The position numbers and the translations under genes are program-made. From contig CAKMXJ010000002.1 of NCBI GenBank assembly GCA_928724745.1, positions 992,001 through 1,056,000 on the forward strand: DNA of 64,000 nt, read 5' to 3'. Of the stretch, positions 1 to 9,087 are shown piece by piece. How positions within the stretch are numbered: position 1 is the first letter of the stretch; each line of letters begins with the position of its first letter. The DNA is from Anthracocystis setariae. Lineage: Eukaryota > Basidiomycota > Ustilaginomycetes > Ustilaginales > Ustilaginaceae. Below the pieces are notes generated by a model. That model was not told where the DNA came from. It saw only the letters and a list, made by a program, of their open reading frames with translations, and did not search any database.

Positions 1-1134
1 CTCTTGGAGAAAGAGAAGAGGTGGATTATAGTACCTCGCCAGTCCCAGACAGGGTCCCAGGAAGATTCGGCGAGACCAGATGGCTCGTCTTCAAAGAGGT
101 CGTGTGGGCGTTCAAAGTTGTGCGGCAAGGAGTGGGAGGAGGTAGTTGTCTCTCCCAGATCGGTCCCGGCCAAAAGGAAGTCTCGATAGCTGTGGATTGG
201 GAAGACAGGGTGTCGACAGTAACGAATCAAGTCAGAATCCGGACAAAATGAAGGCAAGGCTTGGAACTGACCGAGCGGTGGTCCGGGTGGAGGCAACATT
301 GTATACTTACGTTTCGTCGAGAATGAGAGCAACTCGGTACTCCCTGCAAACCACTGCAATATCCCGAATGAGTGCAGGAGGATAGATGGCACCAGTTGGA
401 TTGTTTGGCGTTACGAGCACGACACCCTTGATGGTCTTTGTCGACGACCGGCTATCGCTAGCCAGCAAGGCACGGATCTTGTGGAGATCAGGCAAGTACT
501 CGGGAGGCTTGGTGTGTACTGTTGCAATCTGTATACCGAAAGCGGTCATGGTCATCTGATGGTTAAAGTACCAAGGGTCACATACAATCAGCGCATCTCC
601 CGGGCCGCAGATCGAAGTTGCCACAGCCGTAAAAGCGAGGTTGCAGCCTGCGGTGATGCCGACATTCTCCTCTGTGACCTCGTTCTTGTTCCCCTTGCCT
701 GGCGTTCGGTAGACTCGGTTGATGTCTCTTGCAACAGCTTGACGCAGCTTCGGATCTCCAAACACCGGTCCATATCCATGTGTGTGACCAGCAGGCGCAG
801 AAACATTCTCGGGCCGAGATTCGAATTGGATGCGCTCGAGCAGTGCTTCTGTTGGCGGATGGCCAGGTACACCTTGAGCGAGATTGAGTAGCGGGAAATG
901 AGGTCGAACGTCTGCTCCAGACAGTGGCGAGGAGGTGGAAGGGTACGACTGCGCCCACTTTGCACCGATCTGGACTGGAGGATCGATGGTTTTGACGTGG
1001 AGATTGACGTTGAAGTCGTAATCGGGTACTGATGGCTGAGACATGATGGATCTAAAGACGCCTTTCTTGACGCCAGGAAGTGCGAGGCTTTTGGCTGCAG
1101 CGGATACGAGCGGACGAGCTAGTGCAGAGTACAT
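1..1134 (-). CDS. PLP-dependent class I/II aminotransferase (partial, cut by left edge)
   Basis: Fold-type I aminotransferase that would transfer amino groups between amino and keto acids through pyridoxal phosphate. Two exons are visible: 1134 to 311 and 189 to the edge, with a GTAAGT donor at 310 and a CAG acceptor ending at 190. Joining them restores the family motif DETYRDF across the splice. Other visible motifs are NNPTGA (PLP-contacting Asn), CDPWYFNHQM, and at the extreme edge SFSK, whose lysine codon (3-5) should be the Schiff-base lysine. The start at 1134 gives an Arg/Ala/Ser-rich leader that looks mitochondrial. A second in-frame ATG at 1045 would give a protein without it, so dual targeting is possible. 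The C-terminal third lies outside the window. Substrate cannot be assigned; kynurenine or aspartate/aromatic types are plausible. Confidence 0.85.
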
Positions 1135-1462
1135 AGGATTGTACGAGAAGGACTGAAATGTCTAGTCCATACCTCACAGGCTTTGAGATGTCGATGCCAG
1201 TAGATCGAGGATGGCGGGAACAGCGTGGAGATGAGGATGGTGTTTTGTGGGGAAGGATGAATGTTGGCGTGTGCGTGCATATTAGACCGGCGTCTTGCGC
1301 GGCTTCATGATCGCGTGTCTGTGCAACAAATAGCCGAAATTGACCGAACTGGCTGTTGTTCTGTGGACTGCTACTTGCTTGTTTGCTCATACAACTCATC
1401 TGTTCAGACTTAACTCACAAGCGATCGACATTGGGAATGATTTGCATTGTTGACTTTGGCAA
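1135..1462. promoter_or_regulatory. Intergenic spacer, promoter side of the aminotransferase
   Basis: 328 bp between two minus-strand genes: downstream of the RPAP3-like stop and upstream of the aminotransferase start. No motif or RNA gene was recognised. Confidence 0.3.
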
Positions 1463-2716
1463 TCACGCAACCTCCCAGACAGATTTCAAGTCTTGCCTAC
1501 TAACAGCATTGATCAGCAAGGCCGCATTGTCCTTTTCTGTTGGGTCGAGCATAGCTACGGCCATTCCGAACCGCTTGCACTTGGAGAGCGACGTGAGCAT
1601 AGATGCAATCAAAGTGTTGAGATCACCGTCATCTTGCAAAGCTCGATGGCCATCAACGAGCGTCTGGAGAATCTCTGCAATCAACTCAGGCTCCAACATG
1701 GCGTCAATCATGCCAGGTATGGATTCGGCATTGATCGAAAAGAGTAGCTCCAAGCGTCCAGACTTGTTTTTCCACCTGCGGCCGAACTCGATGGATGTCA
1801 TCTTGCCCGTTGTCTGCTGAGTCCGTGGCTGTGGGCGTGGTACGGCTGCTACGTTGCCACTTTGGTTGGAAGAGGCACCGAAGTTGAGAGCAGATGCCGT
1901 TTTCTTGACGATGGTGGGTTGGCTCGTCTCTGCTGAACGGATTGCCCCGGCTGATGTCGAAGTCGCAGCGAAACCCGACCTCTGGTCTCTTGGCGCTGGC
2001 TGAGTCGATGTCTTGCGCGTGGTCACCTCTCGAAGTAGACCGCCGATCTCGCCGGGCAACTTGGCGGGTATCGTTCGTGTTGATGGCTGGGATCGCGACT
2101 GGCCTTCGCCAGCGTCCGAGCCACTCGACATTCCGACCTGTTGCAAGAAAAGCCTTGCTGCCTCAACGGAGTCGCGGGATCCATTGTGCTCCGTACTTGC
2201 TTGAAACGACGAAGAGCCAATGATCGGGTCCACGTCAAAAGGCTTCGGCTTTGGTGCTTCCGCCTTTGTCCTGTTGGCAAGCTTCGTCAAATCAAGAGGC
2301 TCGCTTCTCAGCAGCTTTTCCGAAGAGAGACTCTGCTGAGCCTTTTCCAATCCAAGCTTGGCTTCGGTGTTGTTCGGATCCAGTCGAAGAACCTCTTGAT
2401 AATCCTGCTTGGCCTCGTTGAATTTGCCTTCTCCTGCTCTTGCCGTAGCTCTACGGTAGAACGCCTTGACGTTTTTGGGGGATAGGGAAAGCGCAGTTGT
2501 GCAATCTCGCTCTGCGTCGACGAACTTGCCCAGCTTGATATACGCCATTGCCCGATTCAGTGGATAGGCTGGCTCGGTCGGGTCCCACAAGTGTGCCGCG
2601 CTGTAGCAACCGACGGCTTCAGCCCATTGTTGTTGGGCAAAGTGTTGATTGCCTTTGAGCTTTTCAGCTTGTGCCTTGGCCTTATCAGGAGGATGGCCAG
2701 CTGCGGTCTTCAACAT
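1463..2716 (-). CDS. RPAP3-like TPR cochaperone
   Basis: A 417-residue protein with an N-terminal TPR block (about residues 10-125) and a C-terminal RPAP3_C-type helical domain (about 305-410, beginning near TSIEFGRRWKN). TPR motifs such as LKGNQHF, LNRAMAYIKLGKF and VKAFYRRATA carry the Lys/Asn/Arg positions of a carboxylate clamp, which in this family binds Hsp90/Hsp70 C-terminal tails. Known relatives (RPAP3, spaghetti, yeast Tah1) are the TPR subunit of the R2TP complex that assembles RNA polymerase II, snoRNPs and PIKKs. The middle is Ser/Thr-rich and probably disordered. I chose the ATG at 2716 because the frame remains open upstream without another ATG. A short upstream exon cannot be excluded. 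Tah1 is TPR-only, so this is closer to the animal-type architecture, although with a single TPR block. Confidence 0.85.
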   Translation of the reverse strand: MLKTAAGHPPDKAKAQAEKLKGNQHFAQQQWAEAVGCYSAAHLWDPTEPAYPLNRAMAYIKLGKFVDAERDCTTALSLSPKNVKAFYRRATARAGEGKFNEAKQDYQEVLRLDPNNTEAKLGLEKAQQSLSSEKLLRSEPLDLTKLANRTKAEAPKPKPFDVDPIIGSSSFQASTEHNGSRDSVEAARLFLQQVGMSSGSDAGEGQSRSQPSTRTIPAKLPGEIGGLLREVTTRKTSTQPAPRDQRSGFAATSTSAGAIRSAETSQPTIVKKTASALNFGASSNQSGNVAAVPRPQPRTQQTTGKMTSIEFGRRWKNKSGRLELLFSINAESIPGMIDAMLEPELIAEILQTLVDGHRALQDDGDLNTLIASMLTSLSKCKRFGMAVAMLDPTEKDNAALLINAVSRQDLKSVWEVA

Positions 2717-3720
2717 GATGCAGTGATGGCTGCTCAGTCGACTATCTTGGTCATGGTTGTAACCATGCCATGTTGGAGGCAAGCTTTCTTCTCATCTTGC
2801 TAGAAAAAGTCAGCGGTCCGAACGCGCATACTGTAAAGTGTCCACCATCCCCTCCACCTCCAACGCTTCAATAAACAAACAACGACGGTCTAACATAACA
2901 ACCCTGTCTTGTGTCGCCGGATCGTCCGACTTCATTTCGTGCAGCACTCAAGCAAACAGTTGATGCCAAGCTGCTTTTGCCTTGACTCTACGCTCAAGCC
3001 CTAGTCGTGGGCATGGGCATGAGCCGAGGATGCTCTGGAGCCGATCGTCTGTTGATCAATGTGTTGCAAACAAGGCTCTTTTGACGCAGGTACGTGCCGA
3101 AGAAAAGGGGCTTGGACGCTTCGGCTCTGAGACCAACACGCGGCGGGCGCTGAAAAGGCGCTTTTTGACATCCAACACCATGCTCTCACCCCTATTCAGC
3201 ATCAACGTGGTCGATGGGAACCGGGTAGTCTGAGGAGAGTTCCGATCTCATTCCTGATCCAGCAGGTGGCGAGTGCATAGCTGCTGTCCTCGTATTGGCG
3301 TCAAAGTCGAGACATGGAGACTATCTCGGATGCGGTTGTAGCCCCTGAGCTGGCTGCGTTAGGCTCGCCGGCCATTAAGGGGGCGGTCCAAGCTTGGTCT
3401 CACTGTACTGTACCGCACCAAATCGAACAACGACGGTGAGCCAACACAATGCGCTTTGTGTAGGATCTGCGCCATTTCCACGTCCCCGCATCTATGCCGT
3501 CTGCAGAGCGTCTCGGTGTGAATGTGTCCCTGGAATCAAGTATATGAAAGACGACCTTTTCTTCGACCTGCAGACCCCTTCATTCTTCCAAGCTCCTACT
3601 TTGCTTTGACGACCCATTACGACCCATCATCACGAACTTGACCAACATATCTATCCCCTCTTTTCGCTGCAAGCCACTCCTGCCTCCACCCTCGAGCTAA
3701 CAGTCAGAACAACCGCAATC
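2717..3720. promoter_or_regulatory. Divergent intergenic region, RPAP3-like / small membrane protein
   Basis: 1.0 kb between divergently transcribed genes. It holds two TACTGTA heptamers (2829-2835 and 3406-3412). No convincing ORF or RNA gene was seen. Confidence 0.4.
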
Positions 3721-4200
3721 ATGGGCACCGTCTTCTCCTGCCTGGCTTCGACGTTCATGTACGTGGGCGAGTTTATCGAGAACGTCTTTCTCGCTCTGGG
3801 AGAAATCGGCGCTGTCGTCTCAAGAGCTATCATCGGTATCGTAGTCAGCCTCTGTGATTTGCTGGCGGCCATCAGCTGCTGCTATCGAGTCCCCTGGTCT
3901 GAGCGACCCGACCGAGCCTCATTCACGTACTCGACTTCAACCACCAATGCGATCGTCACCGAATCCACGCTGGCCTCGGTAGGAGGCAAGCAGGTTCTTG
4001 CAAGTGTCTTGACGGAAGAGGGCCGAAGACAACGCAGGGAGATCAAGGCGGCTAACAAGAAGGCTGCGACACTCAAGGCTGAACAAGCTGCCACAGTCAA
4101 GAATGCCAAATTGGAGGAGGCTTCCAAGAAAAAGGCGCAAGCTCTAGCTGACAAGAAGGAGGCCAAAGAGGCGAAGGCAGCTGCGACTGTCAAGGCTTGA
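3721..4200 (+). CDS. Small protein with putative N-myristoylation/palmitoylation signal and basic Ala/Lys tail
   Basis: A 159-residue intronless ORF with a good ATG context (GCAATCATGG). It begins MGTVFSC: Gly2 and Ser6 fit the N-myristoylation pattern MGxxxS/T, and Cys7 could be palmitoylated. Residues about 8-57 are two short hydrophobic, Gly/Ala/Ile-rich segments, followed by a Cys-Cys pair (ISCCYR). The last 60 residues are a highly charged Ala/Lys/Glu-rich segment predicted to be a long helix or coiled coil (NKKAATLKAEQAATVKNAKL). The first half resembles small Gly/Ile/Cys-rich membrane proteins of unknown function found widely in fungi. Expected location is the cytoplasmic face of a membrane, but that is inferred. 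No function is assigned. Confidence 0.75.
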   Translation: MGTVFSCLASTFMYVGEFIENVFLALGEIGAVVSRAIIGIVVSLCDLLAAISCCYRVPWSERPDRASFTYSTSTTNAIVTESTLASVGGKQVLASVLTEEGRRQRREIKAANKKAATLKAEQAATVKNAKLEEASKKKAQALADKKEAKEAKAAATVKA

Positions 4201-5785
4201 GATAGTGCATCGTCAGGAACTGCGACTGCGCTTCTCCTCTTCGACAGCCAGCTAAGCACCGAGAAGGTTGCGTGCAATGCTTCTGGGCTTCACCATCTTG
4301 TAACATACCCACGCTTCGGATCATCTATACCTTTTACTATCAGATGACCATGCAGCACAAAATGCCGCCGCAATGGGCTGCATTTAGGAGCCGGATGTTG
4401 ACGAGTTATCGTACAAATTGTTGTTATAATAATGGAGGCAACTGATAGACCCTAGATAACGGAGTAAGTCCTGTAAGATGTACCACAAGATGGCTGCAGG
4501 CGTACGTCATAAGCTCATACTCCCGGGTAAACCCACCCATGAAAGCTGTTCCAGGCATGTTATCCGCCGCAGTACAATCGCTAGAACGCGAGCTTTAAAG
4601 TCAAGCAAGCAAGCAAGCTCTCTCTCGGTGATCCCAATATCCACACACCAACCATTTCGCTTTGAAGTGTCTGGTCCGCATAACGTTGACAGCATGAGTG
4701 TGGCCACAACAGGCAGATGAGCATCTTGGATGCTAATCGGGGTTTCGAGAAGAAGCGAAGCGAAAGCCACATGATTTCGGAGAGTTTTTTTTTTTTTTTT
4801 TTTTTTTTCACGATTGCTAGCCGAACTGCCCTCGAAATTCAACCGAGCACGCCGTGCTACTGATTGCAGGGTTGTATGTGTGCTGTACCACTACGTCGAT
4901 GACCATAACTACTACCACCACCACGAATGTGATTACCCAACCACAAACACCGTCGTACTGCTCCTTCGAGCTTGGCACTGCGGAAAAGAAAACTTGTCAT
5001 GGGTGCAATCAATACTGAACGCTTGGCAATGTGCATGTGACGGCCAACTGACAATCTCATTACATGATGCTACATGGAAGAGTTGCGTTTGCGAGTACAG
5101 CAACCGATTCGGCCCGCAAAGGATACGTACCACGCTGTTACCGGTACGTAGAATGCTGTCGGGTAGAATTGGTTCCGGATAGCACCGTCAACCGGGGATG
5201 CATTCCAAAACGATTGAGAGTGGAGTGTGAGAACGTGCTCGTTGCCAGAACTCGTGCACCCTCACACTGCAGTCCAGTCGGTAGTTCTCAAAATCCGAAG
5301 CGGTCTGAAGAACAGAGTAAATTTTGCCAACAATTAAATAATATTAAATTGCAGTTCTGCAAGCAAATTCACTATATAAAATTAAATCCAAAAAAAAAAG
5401 GGGAAAAAAAAAAGAAAAGGTGACAACGATGCCGTCACACGGTCAAGCTGACTCGAGTCGGACCGGATGCCCTGTGCGCCTGCATGGCGGCGGCTGCTGC
5501 TGCTGTTGCTGCCACTCGACTGAGAATAATAGTTGTCGCTCACGCTTATGCTCTTGTTGGTGCTTTGGCCGATCCGATCCCTGCGTGAATGCAGCCGGGA
5601 ATGGTTTCGTCGTTCGACTCGCTTCCAAGTTGTTTGGGTGACGATCGTTGCGGTGGTGCGTGTCCATCATCTTGGTCTATTCACCAACTCTGCCTCCACC
5701 ATCCTATCGACCGCCCTCCACCATCATCCCTTGGACTCGGTCCATCTCCCATCAACTGAGCTGGTGTAGCTCTTCATTTTCAACA
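4201..5785. promoter_or_regulatory. Long intergenic region upstream of GUT2
   Basis: 1.6 kb with no convincing gene. It contains a 24-base T run at 4785-4808, an AT-rich block at about 5325-5400 with a canonical TATA-like TATATAAA at 5373-5380, and an interrupted A run at 5390-5418. The last 370 bp should hold the GUT2 promoter and 5' UTR. Confidence 0.4.
4785..4808. repeat. Poly(dT) tract, 24 bp
   Basis: An uninterrupted run of T, the longest homopolymer noticed in the window. It could be a nucleosome-excluding tract or the trace of a retroposed poly(A) tail in reverse orientation. Confidence 0.9.
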
Positions 5786-8365
5786 ATGTTCCGTAGACCT
5801 CTCACCGTCGCACCTCGTGCCGGTGTGCGTTTTGCGTCCACCGCTTCTTCGTCATCACCAGCCGGTCAGCGCCGCTTGATGGCGAATCGATCGATGCTTT
5901 TGGCCCTCACCCTTGCTGGTGGTGCGGCTGCCGCTTACACCCTGTCCGGACCCAGCATCTTTGCCGATGCTCCGGACACCGTCCCAGGAGATACCCGTCC
6001 GCATCCTTTGTGGTCGCCTCCGAGCCGTGCCCAGATGCTCGAGGCACTTAGGCAGTCTTCCGCAAACAGCCTCCGACCCATCGCCTCGCGAGGCAAGTCG
6101 GACAACGCCAGCCTTCTGCCTTTGGCCAAGGATGCCAAATCCAGCAGTCCAAGTCCTGCAGCCTCGGAGCAGTCCGGCGGCGCTGCTGCCTCCCGTAGTG
6201 GCGACGAGGACGGTCAAGGTTTCGACATCCTCGTGGTGGGTGGCGGTGCCACTGGAACTGGTGTAGCTGTCGACGCTGCCACACGTGGTCTCAGCGTCGC
6301 TCTGGTTGAGCGCGACGACTTTGGCGCCGGCACCTCGTCCAAGTCGACCAAGCTCGTCCACGGAGGTGTGCGATATCTCCAAAAGGCCGTCTTTGAGCTC
6401 GACTACGAGCAGTACAAGATGGTGCGCGAAGCTCTGCACGAGCGCAAAACTTTCCTCAAGATTGCACCCTACCTCTCGGATCATCTGCCCATCATGCTTC
6501 CTGTCTACAAATGGTGGCAAATCCCTTACTATTGGGCCGGTACCAAGATGTATGACATCCTCGCCGGTTCCGAAAACATGGAGAGCTCCTACGTGCTTGG
6601 CAAGGGCAAGGCACTCGAGGCTTTCCCCATGCTCAAATCCACCGGTCTTGCCGGTGCCGTCGTCTACTACGACGGTCAGCACAACGACACGCGTATGAAC
6701 ATGGCGCTTGCCATGACTGCCGTCCACCACGGTGCGGTTGTTGCCAACCACACCGAGGTGGTTGCCATCCACAAGAAGCCCGTTGCAGGCAAGCCAGACC
6801 AGATCTGCGGAGCCCGTGTTCGTGATGTGCTCACTGGCGACGAGTGGGATGTCAAGTGCAAGTGTCTGATCAACGCTACCGGTCCCTTCTCCGATACCCT
6901 ACGAAAACTCGATGCTCCTACTGCTCAGGAGATCGTGGCTGCTTCCTCCGGTGTTCACATCACTCTGCCTGGCTACTTCTCGCCGCGTGAAATGGGTCTC
7001 ATTGACCCTCAGACGTCGGACGGACGAGTGATCTTCTTCCTGCCATGGCAGGGCAACACCATTGCCGGTACCACCGACACGGCTGCGCCTGTCGAGGCGC
7101 ATCCGCGTCCCAAGGAGGAGGAGATTCAGTGGATCCTCGACGAAGTGCGAAACTACCTGAGCCCGGACATCAAGGTGCGACGAGGTGATGTGCTCAGTGC
7201 CTGGTCGGGTCTGCGCCCGCTTGTAAAGGACCCCGCCGCCACTGACACGCAGTCGTTGGTGCGAAACCACATGATCAACGTTGCCGAATCCGGTCTGTTG
7301 ACGATTGCCGGTGGTAAGTGGACCACATACCGTGAGATGGCCGAGCAGACGGTGGACCGCGCCATCGAGGAATTCAAGCTCAAGCCTCAGCGTGGCTGCG
7401 TGACCAAGAAGACAAGGCTGCTCGGTAGCCACGGTTGGACCAAGACCATGTACGTCAAGCTGCTTCAGCGATTCGGTCTCGAGACGGACGTCGCGCGTCA
7501 TCTGTCCAACACGTACGGTGATCGAGCATGGAGTGTGTGCTCGATCGCCGAGCCCACTGGTCAGCGATGGCCTGTGCATGGCAAGCGCATCGACCAGCTG
7601 TACCCCTACATTGAAGCCGAGATCCGCTACGCATGCCGAAGCGAGTACGCCGCCACGGCCCAGGACTTTATTGCACGTCGAACGCGACTTTCGTTCCTCA
7701 ACGCCGAGGCGACGGTGGATTCGTTGCCGCGGGTGATTGATGTGATGGCGGAGGAGCTTGGCTGGGACGAGAAGCGCAAGAAGCAGGAGTGGGCGGACAG
7801 TGTCGACTTTATGGCGAGCATGGGTCTCCAGCCGGCACGTGTGGAGCAGCTCAAGCAGACGTCGCTGGAGCAGATGCGCAAGATCCGCCAAGGTCAGCAG
7901 GAGGCGCTCAAGGTGTCTTGTCTGGGTCAAGCGGCGCTGGACGCCAAGGACGCTCTGGCTGTGACGGCTCGTGCTTCGTTCAGCTCGGAGGAGATGGACG
8001 AGCTGCGGGCGAAATTCAAGCTGCTCGATGTGAACAAGGATGGCAAGTTGGACTCGAAAGATCTCAAGGAGGTGCTGCAGAGGATCGGATACTCGGATGT
8101 GGACGATTCGACATTGCGAGGCATCGTCAGCGAAGTCGACTTTACCAAGACGGGGGCTCTTCACTTTGAGGACTTCCTGGATGTGTTTGCGGCGCTGAAG
8201 GATGCCAGGTTGGAGAATGCGTTCACTCACATCTTGAGTGAGATGGATGTGCACGGTCTGCAGCCTGCATCGCATGATCCTGTGGGCCCTGCGGCCAAGG
8301 AAAAGTCGGCGAGGCGGGATGCTAGCCGTACCATCCCAGTTGAGAAGAGCGGCGGTGGATGGTAA
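5786..8365 (+). CDS. GUT2: Mitochondrial FAD-dependent glycerol-3-phosphate dehydrogenase with EF-hands
   Basis: 859 residues. Oxidises glycerol 3-phosphate to dihydroxyacetone phosphate and passes electrons to ubiquinone at the outer face of the inner mitochondrial membrane, completing the glycerol phosphate shuttle. The N-terminus (MFRRPLTVAPRAGVRFAST) is a typical mitochondrial presequence, followed by a hydrophobic anchor at about residues 33-50. The FAD-binding dinucleotide fold starts near 145 (FDILVVGGGATGTG), followed by the family motif STKLVHGGVRYLQ. The C-terminus carries a canonical EF-hand loop at 748-759 (DVNKDGKLDSKD) and a degenerate second one (DFTKTGALHFED). The animal mitochondrial enzyme also has a calcium-binding C-terminus, while yeast Gut2 is shorter. 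The ATG at 5786 is the first in frame after an open upstream stretch. No introns were found. Confidence 0.96.
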   Translation: MFRRPLTVAPRAGVRFASTASSSSPAGQRRLMANRSMLLALTLAGGAAAAYTLSGPSIFADAPDTVPGDTRPHPLWSPPSRAQMLEALRQSSANSLRPIASRGKSDNASLLPLAKDAKSSSPSPAASEQSGGAAASRSGDEDGQGFDILVVGGGATGTGVAVDAATRGLSVALVERDDFGAGTSSKSTKLVHGGVRYLQKAVFELDYEQYKMVREALHERKTFLKIAPYLSDHLPIMLPVYKWWQIPYYWAGTKMYDILAGSENMESSYVLGKGKALEAFPMLKSTGLAGAVVYYDGQHNDTRMNMALAMTAVHHGAVVANHTEVVAIHKKPVAGKPDQICGARVRDVLTGDEWDVKCKCLINATGPFSDTLRKLDAPTAQEIVAASSGVHITLPGYFSPREMGLIDPQTSDGRVIFFLPWQGNTIAGTTDTAAPVEAHPRPKEEEIQWILDEVRNYLSPDIKVRRGDVLSAWSGLRPLVKDPAATDTQSLVRNHMINVAESGLLTIAGGKWTTYREMAEQTVDRAIEEFKLKPQRGCVTKKTRLLGSHGWTKTMYVKLLQRFGLETDVARHLSNTYGDRAWSVCSIAEPTGQRWPVHGKRIDQLYPYIEAEIRYACRSEYAATAQDFIARRTRLSFLNAEATVDSLPRVIDVMAEELGWDEKRKKQEWADSVDFMASMGLQPARVEQLKQTSLEQMRKIRQGQQEALKVSCLGQAALDAKDALAVTARASFSSEEMDELRAKFKLLDVNKDGKLDSKDLKEVLQRIGYSDVDDSTLRGIVSEVDFTKTGALHFEDFLDVFAALKDARLENAFTHILSEMDVHGLQPASHDPVGPAAKEKSARRDASRTIPVEKSGGGW

Positions 8366-8666
8366 TCAGTGTCTTGTTGCTTTTGTGTTTTGCATCAGAC
8401 CCAAATTGTCCTATGTACAATGTCTGCTTCTATGGATTGGAATGCACTTCTACTGTATGCTGAACATGAGATATGTGTGTGTGTGTGTGAGTGAGTGTGA
8501 GGGATTCGCATGCCATGCCAAGTTTGATAGGTCGAGGCATGAGACTGTAAAGCCGATGCTTTTTCGGCCGTATTTGTGTTACATGCGAGTAAGCGTGGAA
8601 ATGCCCCTGTCGAATCCAGCTCAAGTCAAGTAAAGTGAATCGAATCGAGAATTTTGTGCTGCCCTA

Positions 8667-8683
8667 TACAGTACAGTACAGTA
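8667..8683. repeat. Three overlapping TACAGTA heptamers
   Basis: The heptamer occurs at 8667, 8672 and 8677, each sharing two bases with the next, giving a 5-bp tandem array. The same heptamer is scattered through other intergenic regions of this window. It could be a protein-binding site or a simple-sequence expansion. Confidence 0.6.
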
Positions 8684-8851
8684 ATTCGAGCGTGCAGATC
8701 GAATCGTGAATCACGAATTGAGTTAACCAACGTGAACGCATGGGCCTTTTTTTTTGGTTGTTGAAACCTTGAGTTTTGCCAGACGAGATGAGCCAACTGA
8801 AATTCAAGCGTCTCTGGGCGTGCCTGCAAAGTAGCCCAGCAGCCACTCTTG

Positions 8852-8873
8852 TCTCTCTCTCTCTCTCTCTCTC
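8852..8873 (+). repeat. (CT)n microsatellite upstream of V-ATPase B
   Basis: About eleven CT units on the sense strand of the downstream gene, ending roughly 215 bp before its ATG. Confidence 0.85.
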
Positions 8874-9087
8874 CACTTGAGCGTACCAGTCGACAAGATA
8901 CAGTCTCGGTTGTCCTTGTTTGCTTCTGTCCACTCACCGTTCTTGCATCCTTTCGATCTAACCCAACACCATCTCCCTTTGGGCTTCGTTTGATCCAACT
9001 CGGCTGCGGCTAGCCATAGGAAAATAATCCCCTCTACTCGACTAGCCAACTCAACCGATCGAGCTTACTCGAGTCGTCTTGCCCAAC

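Larger units (their letters stand above)
8366..9087. promoter_or_regulatory. Intergenic region GUT2 / V-ATPase B with heptamer cluster
   Basis: 722 bp between two plus-strand genes. It holds TACTGTA at 8451-8457, a GT microsatellite at about 8474-8489, three overlapping TACAGTA copies at 8667-8683 with 5-bp spacing, and a CT microsatellite at 8852-8873 about 215 bp before the V-ATPase start. Confidence 0.5.

Noticed and set aside
6899..8275. 458-codon minus-strand open frame opposite GUT2
   Set aside because: Shadow of a GC-rich coding strand; Arg/His/Leu-rich nonsense composition.
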